Assembly: GCA_963681505.1 (NCBI GenBank)
Contig: OY811984.1
Coordinates: 2,154,772-2,218,771, forward strand
Length of the DNA: 64,000 bases
Reading direction: 5' to 3'
Origin: Eunapius fragilis
Taxonomy: Eukaryota; Porifera; Demospongiae; Spongillida; Spongillidae
Positions 50,901-59,296 of this stretch are shown here, piece after piece. Position 1 is the stretch's first letter. Every line of letters starts with the position of its first letter. A program made the position numbers and the translations under genes. The notes beneath the pieces were generated by a model, which worked only from the letters and a program-made list of their open reading frames with translations, was not told where the DNA came from and ran no database searches.

Positions 50901-51539
50901 CACTCATGTGTATAGTAGTTTTATGTATTTTCCTTTTTTCCACCACATGTATATAAATAAAATAGCAACAAAAAAAAATGGAAAATTTATTTTCTCTTTT
51001 TAAAGTGTTCATTCATGAATATCAATCTCCCTGAATTTACTATCACTATTGACTAAATTCTATTGGAACCATCTAACACACAATGTATGTGTGTGTTTGT
51101 GTGCACGTGTGCGTTTGCATGTGTGTGCATGTGTGTTCATGTATTTTGAATTGGGTATAATAAGTGGAAATTTTGGCAGTGTTATCATAAAGGATGCAAT
51201 AGTAAAACCGTCACATTAAAAAAGCTGTTTTACTGTGTGAATTACCTAAAATTATTCTGGTTGAGAGTATTTCAGAGCACTTGTGTAAAAATAAGGCAAC
51301 TTCATTTGTAAATCCGGCCCATACCTTTATAAAATCATATTACGGTTTTATGCTCAATGCATTGCAAGTTTGGCTTCAAGAAATTATTTCTTCCACATTA
51401 GTTGGGTACAAACCCTGCCACTGCTGCCAACATGCAGCAAGGTAGGTTCCTAACCAGGGATGAGCTGGACAGCTATGAGAAGATGTGGCATACACAGATC
51501 TTCCAACCATCATGGACTGAGCTTAGGAATGCGGTATGA
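23351..51539 (+). CDS. RNF213-like: RNF213/mysterin-like giant AAA+ ATPase, 46 traceable exons
   Basis: RNF213 is a cytosolic protein of about 5,200 residues with a stalk, six AAA units (two active) and a ubiquitin-ligase module; in vertebrates it acts at lipid droplets and on intracellular pathogens. Here 46 exons with GT-AG borders join in frame to about 4,635 residues. Recognisable family features are the P-loops GNAGDGKT, GETGVGKT and GAPGSSKT, Walker B FLDEVN and FMDEAG, AACNPHRG, FGLRDF and the NRFEK segment. No RING or RZ finger was found in any exon. The first exon starts at an acceptor (23,351) without an ATG, so at least one exon lies upstream. The last exon ends either at a TGA (51,537) or at a possible donor (51,534). 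Many introns are 40-100 bp; the long ones hold transposons. Exons are listed in the block entries below. Family assignment is firm; exact ends are not. Confidence 0.93.
24679..24915. mobile_element. foldback MITE, 286-bp family, diverged copy in an RNF213-like intron
   Basis: It lies in the 1.26-kb intron between exons 3 and 4. The inner motif CCTATATTTAGCACATG is kept on one side only and the outer ends are worn, so it is older than the copies at 16.7 and 53.5 kb. Confidence 0.75.
26735..28351 (+). other. 1.6-kb intron without recognised elements
   Basis: It is AT-rich and has good donor (gtttgt) and acceptor (tgtgcag) ends. No inverted repeat or coding exon was seen. Confidence 0.6.
29398..29500. 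repeat. G run and C run 50 bp apart, intronic
   Basis: About 20 G (29,398-29,419) and about 22 C (29,477-29,499) form an inverted pair around an AT-rich spacer in the intron before exon 31,073. Confidence 0.9.
29837..30076. mobile_element. foldback MITE, 286-bp family, diverged copy in an RNF213-like intron
   Basis: Right end GAATGTTTTTCTTTACTTGT and inner AGCATGTT/AACCTTGT motifs mark the family. It lies in the 2.2-kb intron before the long stalk exon. Confidence 0.75.
30311..30806. mobile_element. ~500-bp element with ~60-bp imperfect inverted ends, intronic
   Basis: CTCTAAATACCTACAAATAA at 30,309 is matched in reverse complement by the stretch ending 30,806 (GCAGGTATTTAGAGATGC). The match includes CTCAAACGGTTGAAATGTAA with a few differences. 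It is in the intron before exon 31,073. Confidence 0.6.
31073..34566 (+). CDS. RNF213-like gene, stalk exons 13-18
   Basis: Exons: 31073-32890 (606 codons, the longest), 32943-33275, 33343-33459, 33512-33934, 33990-34367 and 34432-34566. This is a helical region of about 1,070 residues matching the position of the RNF213 stalk. Landmarks that resemble the vertebrate protein are the LRKENNWMLFFHTPKLL segment (about 33,564-33,614) and the VNKLPFHLQE segment before the first P-loop (ends 34,367). In the stalk of RNF213 these regions pack against the E3 module, so their survival suggests the overall architecture is kept. The exons are separated by short introns of 50-70 bp, except for the 798-bp intron before the first P-loop exon. 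Codon use and frame are clean throughout with no interruption. Confidence 0.88.
35365..37726 (+). CDS. RNF213-like gene, first AAA unit(s) with P-loop GNAGDGKT
   Basis: Exons: 35365-35437, 35522-35718, 35869-36238, 36712-36832, 37326-37539 and 37605-37726. The P-loop GNAGDGKT is split by the intron at 35,437/35,522 in phase 1. It corresponds by position to the AAA2 P-loop of human RNF213. The later part of the unit (VSRIG-type text replaced here by VEVPSRIGMTP, and the CKYLKAYKERKIDRLY segment) is conserved in layout only. A clear Walker B acid pair is not obvious, as expected for a unit that binds but does not hydrolyse ATP. That role is inferred from the known family, not shown here. Confidence 0.85.
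37792..39880 (+). CDS. RNF213-like gene, AAA3 catalytic unit
   Basis: Exons: 37792-38128, 38180-38413, 38737-38812, 38976-39088, 39144-39224 and the first part of 39282-40688. The segment CGVPVIIEGETGVGKTALVQ is the AAA3 P-loop; human RNF213 has the nearly identical CGIPVIIMGETGCGKT. Walker B is VFLDEVNTSS (39,144-39,173), with the catalytic glutamate present. After a 57-bp in-frame intron (39,225-39,281) comes PIPNNVFVMAACNPHRG, the counterpart of the vertebrate IIAACNPYRK sensor region, then a WDYGSL segment matching the vertebrate WDFG motif. Both ATP-binding and hydrolysis residues are kept, so this unit should be an active ATPase. Confidence 0.93.
39225..39281 (+). other. 57-bp in-frame intron without stop codons
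   Basis: The reading frame runs through this stretch, so it looks like coding sequence. It starts with GTGAGC and ends with a pyrimidine run and AAAG, and its length is a multiple of three. Removing it joins TLDGE directly to PIPNNVFVMAACN, which matches vertebrate RNF213 spacing between Walker B and the AACNP block. Retention would add 19 residues beside the nucleotide-binding site. Confidence 0.75.
39880..40688 (+). CDS. RNF213-like gene, AAA4 catalytic unit
   Basis: This is the second half of exon 39282-40688. The segment TPLIIVGAPGSSKTLSFNV is the AAA4 P-loop with the family-specific PGSSK signature (human LVGKPGSSKSLAK). It is followed by FRQTDTY and the YQCSRRTTSNEIQTVL segment, which corresponds to human FQCSPHSTPQGIISTF. 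Walker B is CVVFMDEAGLPEES (human VVVLDEVGLAEDS). Then come AITNHVLDAAKTNRAISLFR (human GISNWALDPAKMNRGIFVSR) and FGLRDFIHFV (human FGLRDYYSLI). This is the best conserved block of the protein and is what fixes the family. Both ATPase residues are present, so AAA3 and AAA4 form the expected active pair. Confidence 0.95.
40748..43680 (+). CDS. RNF213-like gene, AAA5-AAA6 and start of E3-like scaffold
   Basis: Exons: 40748-40987, 41044-41406, 41703-41924, 42001-42389 and 42450-43680. Segments parallel human RNF213 in order: SEDDSLVRLLF, the short EGHTVVMAQTDDIHESFYDLF block (human VLLNLQNLYESLYDAL, here shown loosely), PCRVHPEFQCVVVV, and NRFEKYRLSHHALL (human NRLEKHYLDMNTVL). No P-loops are expected or seen in these units. 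The long last exon carries QAAFKVTFMDFMVVMVSRLN, matching human VQGAVTPLLASMISFIDRDG in the E3-back region. A GGGATG-rich minisatellite lies in the intron at about 41,411-41,600. Confidence 0.88.
41411..41600. repeat. intronic minisatellite, ~37-bp unit
   Basis: About four units containing GGGATGGGGTACTGCCCCCA and CTGGTACCAGGGGAT in the intron between exons 41,044-41,406 and 41,703-41,924. Confidence 0.85.
43767..45313 (+). CDS. RNF213-like gene, region where the RING is expected
   Basis: Exons: 43767-44471 and 44948-45313. Together they give 357 residues. From alignment of the AAA3 P-loop and the E3-back block, the vertebrate RING should fall near the start of the first of these exons. The text here is helical (ELWARYFKNF, YVAVYQLDLTK) with a proline run (STPPPPPTKPS) and no C3HC4 spacing. 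The intron before it is only 86 bp (43,681-43,766), too short to hide a RING exon. The second exon has scattered Cys and His (CPHLVEVC, HRTCFHREGC, YANCH) but not in RING or RZ order. The donor at 45,314 (gtcaga) is weak. Confidence 0.75.
45868..46031. mobile_element. foldback MITE, 286-bp family, internally deleted copy in an RNF213-like intron
   Basis: The left arm is intact to the inner motif CCTATATTTAGCACAC; most of the right arm is gone and only the outer GATAATGTTTTTAGTTACTT end remains. An internal deletion of this kind is typical of foldback elements. Confidence 0.8.
46600..46922 (+). mobile_element. hairpin-ended element, older copy C
   Basis: It is in the opposite orientation to copies A and B, inside the 2.2-kb intron of the RNF213-like gene. 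It shows the same order of parts: TTCTGAAGCTATTGGTGAA, a GAA/GGA triplet run, ACGGGCA, then GTCGGGGTCAAATCCTATAT and a hairpin at 46,900-46,919. Confidence 0.65.
47231..47458. mobile_element. single copy of the ACAGTGTCCAGC MITE
   Basis: Left end AACAGTGTCCAGCAAGATCA and right end AGAAGGGTGATTTTGCTGGA. It shares the body TTAGGATGCGTAAGGACCAT with the pair at 52.5 kb and lies in an intron 70 bp upstream of exon 47,532. Confidence 0.85.
47532..51539 (+). CDS. RNF213-like gene, C-terminal exons, unrecognised
   Basis: Exons: 47532-47648, 47857-47973, 48120-48434, 48591-48739, 48802-48904, 48963-49188, 49256-49395, 49454-49807 and 51402-51539. These give about 554 residues, mainly helical, with phases that fit at every join. 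I see no similarity to the RZ finger or C-terminal domain of vertebrate RNF213 and no other named domain. The segment YDCGVELSSEGLFGR at about 49,484-49,528 and GHTLVLALHLLKRLK are notable only as good coding sequence. The last exon follows a 1.6-kb intron that holds a LINE fragment. It reads to a TGA at 51,537-51,539, but the bases GCG|gtatga could be a donor, so more exons could follow. None was found before 59 kb. Confidence 0.7.
49960..50870 (-). mobile_element. LINE 3' fragment with Zn-finger and restriction-like endonuclease remains
   Basis: Minus-strand coding remains in the last large intron of the RNF213-like gene. The stretch 50,345-50,022 reads PADVLVPNWSLSRPAAFDLK and then ERGWSCIPLVVEAYG, text I associate with the C-terminal end of LINE-like reverse-transcriptase proteins of invertebrates. 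Upstream, a Cys/His cluster (CPFCS then GHH) can be read near 50,430-50,490 and SEPSESISTADVLDS-like text at 50,842-50,648. The fragment is interrupted by several stops and has no reverse-transcriptase core. It is antisense to the host gene and does not touch its exons. Confidence 0.55.
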
Positions 51540-51572
51540 TGAATGTATGCTCATGTATGTATTTTTCTAAAT

Positions 51573-51700
51573 ATTCACTTGAGAAAGTTGGTGGTTGGTA
51601 GGATTTGAAGTAAGCAATGTTGGACTAAAATAATGAGACAATTTAGGACATCCTGTGCAAAATGTGGGTGCACTTTTATGTCTCATTATTTCTTCCTGTA
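51573..51700. mobile_element. possible degenerate member of the 286-bp MITE family
   Basis: It has GAGAAAGTTGGTGGTTGGTA, the family's left-arm signature, then AATGAGACA and its complement TGTCTCATT around a short loop. The rest is diverged. Confidence 0.45.
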
Positions 51701-52491
51701 CTGTGTTCTCTCTGATGCATGCTTGAAGTACTGCGTTGTGTGGCAGTTGGTATGATGTAGTGGTGAAGGGAACAAAGTTGAGAAGCTTAATTACACAGAT
51801 ACTTCATCTGATAATATTGTGCTCGGGCGTCCACTTGTATATGTATTAAAAAGTATGTATAAAAGGAATGAGTTGGAGCAATACGAAATATATCAGGTTG
51901 ATTTAGGTATGTACAAAGGGCACATTGAGTGGCAAAGCTATGAATAGAACTAGCTATGAATAGAACTTTAAGATATATTGTCCTATGTATGGGGATGAGG
52001 TACCCCATGGTAGACACTCCTTTTGCTCAATAATTCCTTTTTGGCTTTAAATAGACAGGAGAATATTGATGAAGCATTAAATCAATAAATGAAATTTAAA
52101 CGTTGTGTATTTATTGATAAAGCATTGAAATATAGTATGACTAAAAAAGGCATTGAATTTTTGCTTTATCTTTTAACCGCTCCCCGCCTCACCCTCAAAA
52201 AATGAGAAAATCTTAATGTGTGCTATAACTACATGTACAGTAACATACTACACACATGTGCTGCTTTAATTTTGGCTTGGAGGGTGAAATAGTGTAACGC
52301 TGGACGTAAAAGCTATTGGCCCGGTAAGTCTGATAATATTGTGGTTTGACGTCCATTTCCATTTGTACATGTATTAAAAATTATGGTTTCTTTGAATTGA
52401 AAAAGTCTTATTTTGACCACTTAAATATGTGTGCAAACCCTGATAGACTTAAGTATTTATATATATGTATATAATATATATGGGACAGTGT

Positions 52492-52982
52492 CCAGCTAAA
52501 TCACCCTTATGGTACTGTTTCAAAATTTCCAGAACAAGCAAAAGAAAAGTAACGCTCGCATTGAAATGTATGGCTAATTATAAATTCAGCGCCTAATAAC
52601 TTTGTGAGGGATAGTCCGATTTAGGATGCGTAAGGACCATTTGACAGAAGCTCGTGGGTGTTCAAGGAAAATCAAAAACTTTGAAAACTTGAAAAACTAG
52701 CCAGAAGGGTGATTCTGCTGGACACCGTCCCGTATACGGTGTCCAGCAGAATCACCCTTCTGGCTAGTTTTTCAAGTTTTCAAATTTTTTGATTTTCCTT
52801 GAACACCCACGAGCTTCTGTCAAATGGTCCTTACGCATCCTAAATCGGACTATCCCTCACAAAGTTATTAGGCGCTGAATTTATAATTAGCCATACATTT
52901 CAATGCGAGCGTTACTTTTCTTTTGCTTGTTCTGGAAATTTTGAAAAAGTACCATAAGGGTGATTTAGCTGGACACTGTCCC
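52492..52982. mobile_element. two ~245-bp MITEs head to head (near-perfect palindrome)
   Basis: Each arm (52,492-52,732 and 52,735-52,982) is a whole element with its own ends: ACAGTGTCCAGC, AATCACCCTTATGG and the reverse forms. The arms are almost identical in inverted orientation. A single older copy lies at 47,231-47,458. Confidence 0.9.
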
Positions 52983-52998
52983 ATATATATATAAATTA

Positions 52999-53361
52999 TC
53001 GGAAGTTTCGTTAGAAACTTCCATATAGGATTTGACCACGACTATGAATGTCATTAAAAAACGCGACCCGGTCTGTAACAACACTCCCGACGATCGGATC
53101 GTGTAGCTTGTTTTAGCAATCGATCTAGAAGTCAAAAATGAGTAGTTTCGTTTTTGTTTCATGTCGCTGAACCGCGTGGTTGTTGAGAACAAGAGTGTAC
53201 TGCCCGTCCTCGTACCCAGTCTCGGAACAAGGGGCGGGTCGTCTTCTTCTCCTCCTTCTTCTTGGCAACGCATAACTCAGGACAGGAACATTTCTAAGCG
53301 ATGAAAATTTCACCAATAGCTTCAGAATCGGCTGGAGGACTCGCTTTTATATAATATAATA
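52999..53361 (-). mobile_element. hairpin-ended element with Arg-codon repeat, copy B
   Basis: Near-identical to 16,268-16,638. Hairpin at 53,001-53,022. The minus-strand 63-codon frame (53,316-53,125) differs from copy A by in-frame triplets in the Arg run. It is followed in the same order as copy A by a 286-bp MITE, here 142 bp away instead of 17 bp. Confidence 0.75.
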
Positions 53362-53502
53362 CTTTGATAAACAATCGACTATCAGCCTCCTATGTCTTGT
53401 ATATTTTTAAAGATAAACGGCATGTGTATAAAGAAATGAAAAGGGAGAAGCAGCCATACAACAGTCATTGGGTTACTTGGGTATGAAAAAAAAATTAAGA
53501 AA

Positions 53503-53788
53503 ACAAGTAAATAAAAACATTCTCTACGAGAAAGTTGGTGGGATATAGGATTTGATTATGACATTGGTGGTGTAAAAAGCAAGGAAACAAGGTCTTATCA
53601 GAAGGGAAAATGTCATAGTCCTATATTTAGCACATTTCTAGGGCATGTGTTGTTTGTGTGCTAAATATAGGACTATGACATTTTCCCTTCTGATAAGACC
53701 TTGTTTCCTTGCTTTTTACACCACCAATGTCATAATCAAATCCTATATCCCACCAACTTTCTCGTAGAGAATGTTTTTATTTACTTGT
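53503..53788. mobile_element. foldback MITE, 286-bp family, copy (complete)
   Basis: Nearly identical over 286 bp to 16,656-16,941, with the central loop in the opposite orientation. The loop flip is what one expects from recombination between the arms. Confidence 0.95.
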
Positions 53789-54431
53789 ATATATATATAT
53801 GTACAGTACTGCTGCAACTGAAAGTCACCTCAGCCACAACAACGCATTTCATCCCGGAGTTGGGAAAGCTTAGCATGCTTACATCTATCTATATTGATTC
53901 ATCTGGCCTGGCCTTGACCAAATGAATTTTGCTTGATGAAAGTGGTATGGTTGCGCTCTGAACACCAACAGCTTTCCTAACTCCACGATGAATGTGCCTT
54001 TTTTTCCGTTGTTGCGAGTCGGTACTGTAGCTGCATCATTTAAGGTTAGAACTTATGACAACCAGTCGACTGGTACCAGCCAAGTAGTTGCAAAAGCTTA
54101 TGCCAGTCATGAGTTGTCTGTCCTGGCCCCACTGATCAAAACACCGAGTGAAGCAACTGGTCATTTAATCTGTGCAGTTGTAGCTGTGGGTAACAGTATG
54201 ATAGTTGTGAGACATGGAGACACACAATAATAATAGCAGATCCTACAGCGGATTGGGTTCTGGTCTCCAGCCTCATTCTTTTGCCTCAACACAGCTCCCT
54301 ATGCCTGGAGCAAGAATGGTTTCTCTAAGTCTGGACTGCAGAGATCTGGGAGGGTCATTCCATGGCCTGTCAGCATGAAATTGGACAGCACCCCTCAGAT
54401 TTGTGTGCAAATTTATCTTGACCTAAATATG

Positions 54432-55763
54432 TTGCTTTAACGCATTAATTTTTAAAATCTCACGAGTGGTTTACCGTCATGAATAATTAATTGTTTTCCA
54501 CTCTGAAGACTCATAACTCCCTACTCACAGAACGTGTATGTCTATTGTTGGTTGAACAACCCGCGGCACTTGCAGAGCCTCCTGAGCAACTACCAGAGGT
54601 CCCAGCTGCCGTAGCTGACGTACCAGTAGCACCCCCTATCAATTTTCCCTCGACGCGCTGTATATGGAAGGGCGGCAGGGGGTGCTACTGGTACGTCAGC
54701 TACGGCAGCTGGGACCTCTAGTAGTTGCTCAGGAGGCTCGGCAAGTGCCGCGGGTTGTTCAACTAATGGCACCGGGGGTAGTGGAGCAGCGGGTAGTTCA
54801 ATTAGTGGCATCAGGGGTAGTGGTGCCGCGGGTGGGATCCCGGTACGCCGTCATCCGGCGTATGAACAGGTTGAGGGACCACCACTTCTTGAGCCGGTTG
54901 AATAGGTCCCACCGCCGGTTCATTTAAACCTCGTTGTTCCTTTTTACTTCCAATCAAAAGAAATGTTGAGCTTTAACCACAGTAATAACGAGCACGCTTA
55001 CCCGAGCGCTTACCTAAGCAACGATCCCATTAGAAGGCTTAACGGTTTCCAATAAATGCGCAATTCGATGTACTAAAAATCATTTTTTAAAATTACCAAC
55101 ACCTGTTGTGTGAGGACAGTATTATGTAATACCTTGAGACGTATCTAAACAACACTTCTCATTAGGGATAAAATCAACCATGAAGAAATTAGAAATGGCG
55201 TCTTGCCCTTTAACCATCTGCAGTTACCAGAACTAGCTGATACTCAAACTTTTTATTTTTATTTTTTAATGTAAGGACAATGAACAGTTTCATATACAAA
55301 AACAAAATTCTTGAGTATCACCCTGCAAATGACCTAAATATTGAAAACCGTGCTGTATAAACATTTATTCTTTAACCCTTTCGCCTCTCACAGAGAAACA
55401 TATTATAGTCGGTTTGTACACTAAGAGAGCTTCAATTTGATGCCAATGTGACATGTGGCCTTAAGATTAATGCGGCAATAGCACTGTATACACATACACA
55501 CTGAAATACAAAAATATAGACGCTTATATATTTACAGAATCGTCCGATTACAGGTCACATGAGCTAAGGTGTAAGGTCAGACATGTTCAGATGCGTGTCC
55601 CTGCTCAGTAGACAGTGCGCAGTAGTGACGTCAGCTTGTAACCGTATTACACCAACAATAGACAAGTGAGTAGGGAGTTATGAGTCTTCAAAGTGGAAAA
55701 CAATTAATTATTCATGACGGTGTTAATTCGTAAACCACTCGTGAGATTTTAAAAGTTAAAGTA
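54432..55763. mobile_element. 1.33-kb element with ~110-bp inverted ends and an inner palindrome
   Basis: Outer arms about 54,432-54,554 and 55,644-55,763 match in reverse complement (AATTAATTGTTTTCCACTCT; one arm has a 10-bp insertion). Inside lies a second palindrome with 84-bp arms (54,554-54,637 and 54,677-54,760). The inner arms encode, on either strand, a Pro/Ala-rich text: VEQPAALAEPPEQLPEVPAA. The frame continues on the minus strand toward 54,930. No transposase is visible. Confidence 0.7.
54655..54933 (-). CDS. Pro/Ala-rich reading frame fragment inside the 54.4-kb element
   Basis: On the minus strand, text such as PAVGPIQPAQEVVVPQPV and then LPAAPLPPVPLVEQPAALAE suggests a disordered Pro-rich protein. 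The two stretches are not in one continuous frame. I do not recognise the protein, and it may be a captured gene fragment. Confidence 0.25.
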
Positions 55764-56767
55764 CCGTAAATTTAGAACGAGAAAGTGTGGTCAACCGTCG
55801 ATCAATCCGCGATGCATCGTTTTATCAAGATTATGAAATTAATTAGCCCCCCCAAATTTTTATGATTGACTACGGCCATGTATGTAGATTACTTTATTTG
55901 GATTTATTTTTTTTTATGAAAAACGTAAAAAAAAATTTTATGTTTTGAAAAAAAAAATTCTGAAAAAAATCTGTAACAGCTTCGCCAAACAGGATTTTTA
56001 ACAAGCACTAAGTGGCTTACATGCACACCACTAATACTTTTCTGGAACTGCATGAATACGTGGTGAGCCAGTCAGTCTGTCTATTAGTCCCGCGCATGCG
56101 TATCGTGGTTCGCATTCGCAACCGAGCAAAACCGCGGTGCGGTCATGTGGAATAAGTAATTGTCCGGTGACATTGTACAACTTCAACACATGAATTAAAT
56201 TACAAGTGTAAACACTGGCGTGGTTCACCAAACGTACTTCCAACGTGAATTCCTCGTTCCCACTCCGGTTGAGGTTGGCGTGATCGCAGCGACGCTGCCG
56301 GTTAGCCTACTACTACCGGCGCGATCGCTGCTGCTTCGTCATCAACTAGTACAGGCGCATTTGGTTCTACTGCTTGGATACCGTCACTGTCCGGTGCATA
56401 ATTGTCGCCATTACAAGAGGAAGGCCCGCTGTAGAGTTGTCGGCCGTGGCTGGTTGCTTTTTACTAGCAACAAGAATGATGCAATTTAATTTTCTATTCG
56501 TGCATTATAGACATACTGTCCTGAATAGCGCGTCCATTCTTCAAAAAGATGCGCTCATTTAAAAAAATCATTTTTACTAGCTGAACACACTTGCGTTAGA
56601 TTGTTAAAACAACATTAAAGATGGCGGACACTCATATAACTCGATGTGGTCCCTAGATACACTGAAGTTTTATTTAATTGATGGTCCCTTCAATCCTAAA
56701 AGAAACATTTCAGTGTTTCAATCCGGAAACCATCTCAACTTAGAAATCCGCGAAATGATGATAATGT

Positions 56768-57053
56768 ACAAGTAAAGAAAAACATTCTCTAACGAGAAAG
56801 TTGGTGGGATATAGGAATTGGAGGCAATGGTGGTGTAAAAAGGAAGGGAACAAGGTTTTGAGAAAAGGGTAATGAGACAAAAATCCTATGTTTAGCACTT
56901 TATTTGGTTCTGTTACATTTACACGTGCTAAATATAGGATTTTTGTCTCATTACCCTTTTCTCAAAACTTGTTCCCTTCCGTTTTACACCACCATGCCTT
57001 CAATTCCTATATCCCACCAACTTTCTCGTTAGAGAATGTTTTTCTTTACTTGT
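56768..57053. mobile_element. foldback MITE, 286-bp family, second subfamily (complete)
   Basis: Same length and same ends (ACAAGTAAAGAAAAACATTC) as the copies above, but the arms carry AATGAGACAAAAATCCTATG, so it represents a second subfamily. Confidence 0.92.
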
Positions 57054-57329
57054 TTCCTCTATTCTTTTAATTATCATTTTTTATGGATTATTAATACTGG
57101 CAAGTGCCCCCCCCCCCCCCCCTGCTTCAAATACTGTCACGAGCAGACGCCCGCTTTTGTTTGAGATCGCTGTAAGGAACGCGGGAGAATTCTAACTCGT
57201 CGTTTCGTTGTTTAGCTCTCCTCTTTTGTTTGCACAATTCACGTAAATGTCGCCATGGGAACGCTTCTATTTAACACTACGCATTACGTAATGATTACGT
57301 ATATCAATTTTATACGTCTGATACTTGAA

Positions 57330-57672
57330 GATGTCCTTCCACCTAAAGCGACTGGTATAATTGGTGCTCTTTAAAACCATTCCTATACGGAGTTATATAC
57401 ACCCGAGAAGACGACGACGACGACGACGACGGAGAAGATTTGGCCTGGGGACGACGTAAAACACGAACTTTTTTTGTTCTCTTAAAGCAAACAGTTTGAA
57501 GACTGGAATAAAACATTAAAATGACCATCTTTGCCTTCTGGTTCGATAGTAACAAAGAGCAACACTATCCATTTCTTGGTACGCGACTTATACGCGGGTC
57601 GCGTTTTTTAATGATATTCACGGTCCGGGTCAATTCCTATATAGGAACTACTATCGTAGTTCCTGATATTTA
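57330..57672 (+). mobile_element. hairpin-ended element, related subfamily with GAC repeat
   Basis: It has the same layout as copies A-C: ATTGGTGCTCTTTAAAACC, a CGA/GAC triplet run at about 57,410-57,432, then GGGTCAATTCCTATAT and a perfect hairpin AGGAACTAC-TATC-GTAGTTCCT (57,643-57,664). A fragment with the same hairpin is at 14,410-14,500. Confidence 0.6.
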
Positions 57673-59296
57673 GCCCTTTCATCGCCTACTATAAAGTTAT
57701 TAATATATTTAGATCAAGCTTCAATTTGACACTATAGAAGTCACTACCAGATAAAAGTTATGAGCCTATATAAATATTCAATATCACTGCTTTGCATCAA
57801 GCAGTCAAGAAAATGGAAATACACTGTGTTATCAAGTGCATTTAGGGTCCTGTTGCTCGCAGCAAACAAGTCTGAGGGAGGGGTGTGAGGGATTCCATGT
57901 CTCCCATTGACTTGATGACTTCACGTGTCTGATGCACACCCTGTGCTGTGAGAATCTATAACATCAAGATAAATCATTTTTATGGGTGTTGCTTTAATCC
58001 CATTGCAGTGTCAGATGTCCTTGTACCTTTGAAACTACTCTGTGTCAGTGTAGTGTTTCTTATTTACCCAATACATTAGCTGTTCTATGCTATCTGATAG
58101 TGCAGGCCTGTAGAGACACCGCCATACATGGACCCTGGTAATCATTCGCACACTCAATCTATGGATAGCATTTATCATCATCCATAGGCCTTGCCTGAGT
58201 AAGCTCTACTGCTCAGAATCTCTATGTCATTCTGCAAGGGTCTGGGGGCTTTTACATAATTAAGAAATGGTGGGACGCTACAGGAGGACCAAAAGAATGA
58301 TCCAGTTTTACGGACACCCTCGGAAAACTACCTGGAAAGGCTATTATAGTCTATAGGCATGTTTAGAAGTTTTTAAACTTGCATTCGGAAGTGTGTCAGA
58401 ATGTGTGCCTGCCATCAAATGGTTCAGTATATATCCTCTGTCAAGGATACTGTGCTAGCCACGTCACGTATGAGTCCTTGGAGATCTTTACACGTTCACT
58501 CTGCCGTTTCACCATGTCATGTTGTTTATAGCAAACTGCACGACATTTTTAAATATGTGTATGTATTCATAATTGGAAAGGGGGGGGGGGAAGTAATCTC
58601 TATGTGGAGTGCGCTATGTGCCTTCATTTGCAATATATGTGTTTATTTTTATTCTTTCACCGATTGTTTTTTGCATTACATCTTTCAGTTCACTCAACAG
58701 TGGAACGATCCTATCTTCCGAAGCATCAGGTTAGGTTTAGTTACAACTATTTTAACACAATTTATTTAGGCTAACAGTGCTATTGTATTAATAAGCAAAA
58801 TTAATATTGGTATTGAAGCCTTCTGTAATTAACTAAGTCTGTAATTAACTAAGTCTGAGAAATTACATAAATATATGGGACAGTGCCCAGAAAAGCTTTA
58901 AGAGTTATATTCTATCACTATAACACATAAATCTGTATATCTTCACATCCGTACAGTTCATTCCTTTCAAATGCTGTAGAAATGCTCCCACACCATTTTT
59001 CTCTATTCACACTGATTTTGGATAGCAATCGAATAAACAATCAAGTAGCTACAGGGCTTCTATATAAATGTAGCAAATTTGATGAGCTTAAAAGACATTC
59101 GTACCTGAGATTCATTGAATTCTAACTGGATGGGTTGATGAACTTTGTACTCATACCAGCGAAAATATCTACAGCACGTATTACAAGAATATAGCTGTGT
59201 GAAGTACATGAACATTTTCCCTCCATTTGTACCAGTTATGTAGGTACATACCTCCTGTACATTGAATATAATGAAGTTTGCTTAAATCATTGCATG
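57673..59296. other. no gene identified between MITE cluster and retrotransposon
   Basis: One short stretch (58,688-58,731, FTQQWNDPIFRSI) has splice-like borders (tctttcag and a gttagg donor) and might be an exon of an unknown gene. At 58,875 a GGGACAGTGCCCAG may be an end of the 245-bp MITE family. Confidence 0.35.

Noticed and set aside
53988-54277. Plus-strand frame with VGTVAASFKVRTYDNQ text as a gene
   Set aside because: Fair composition but no recognisable domain, no splice sites and it lies among transposons.
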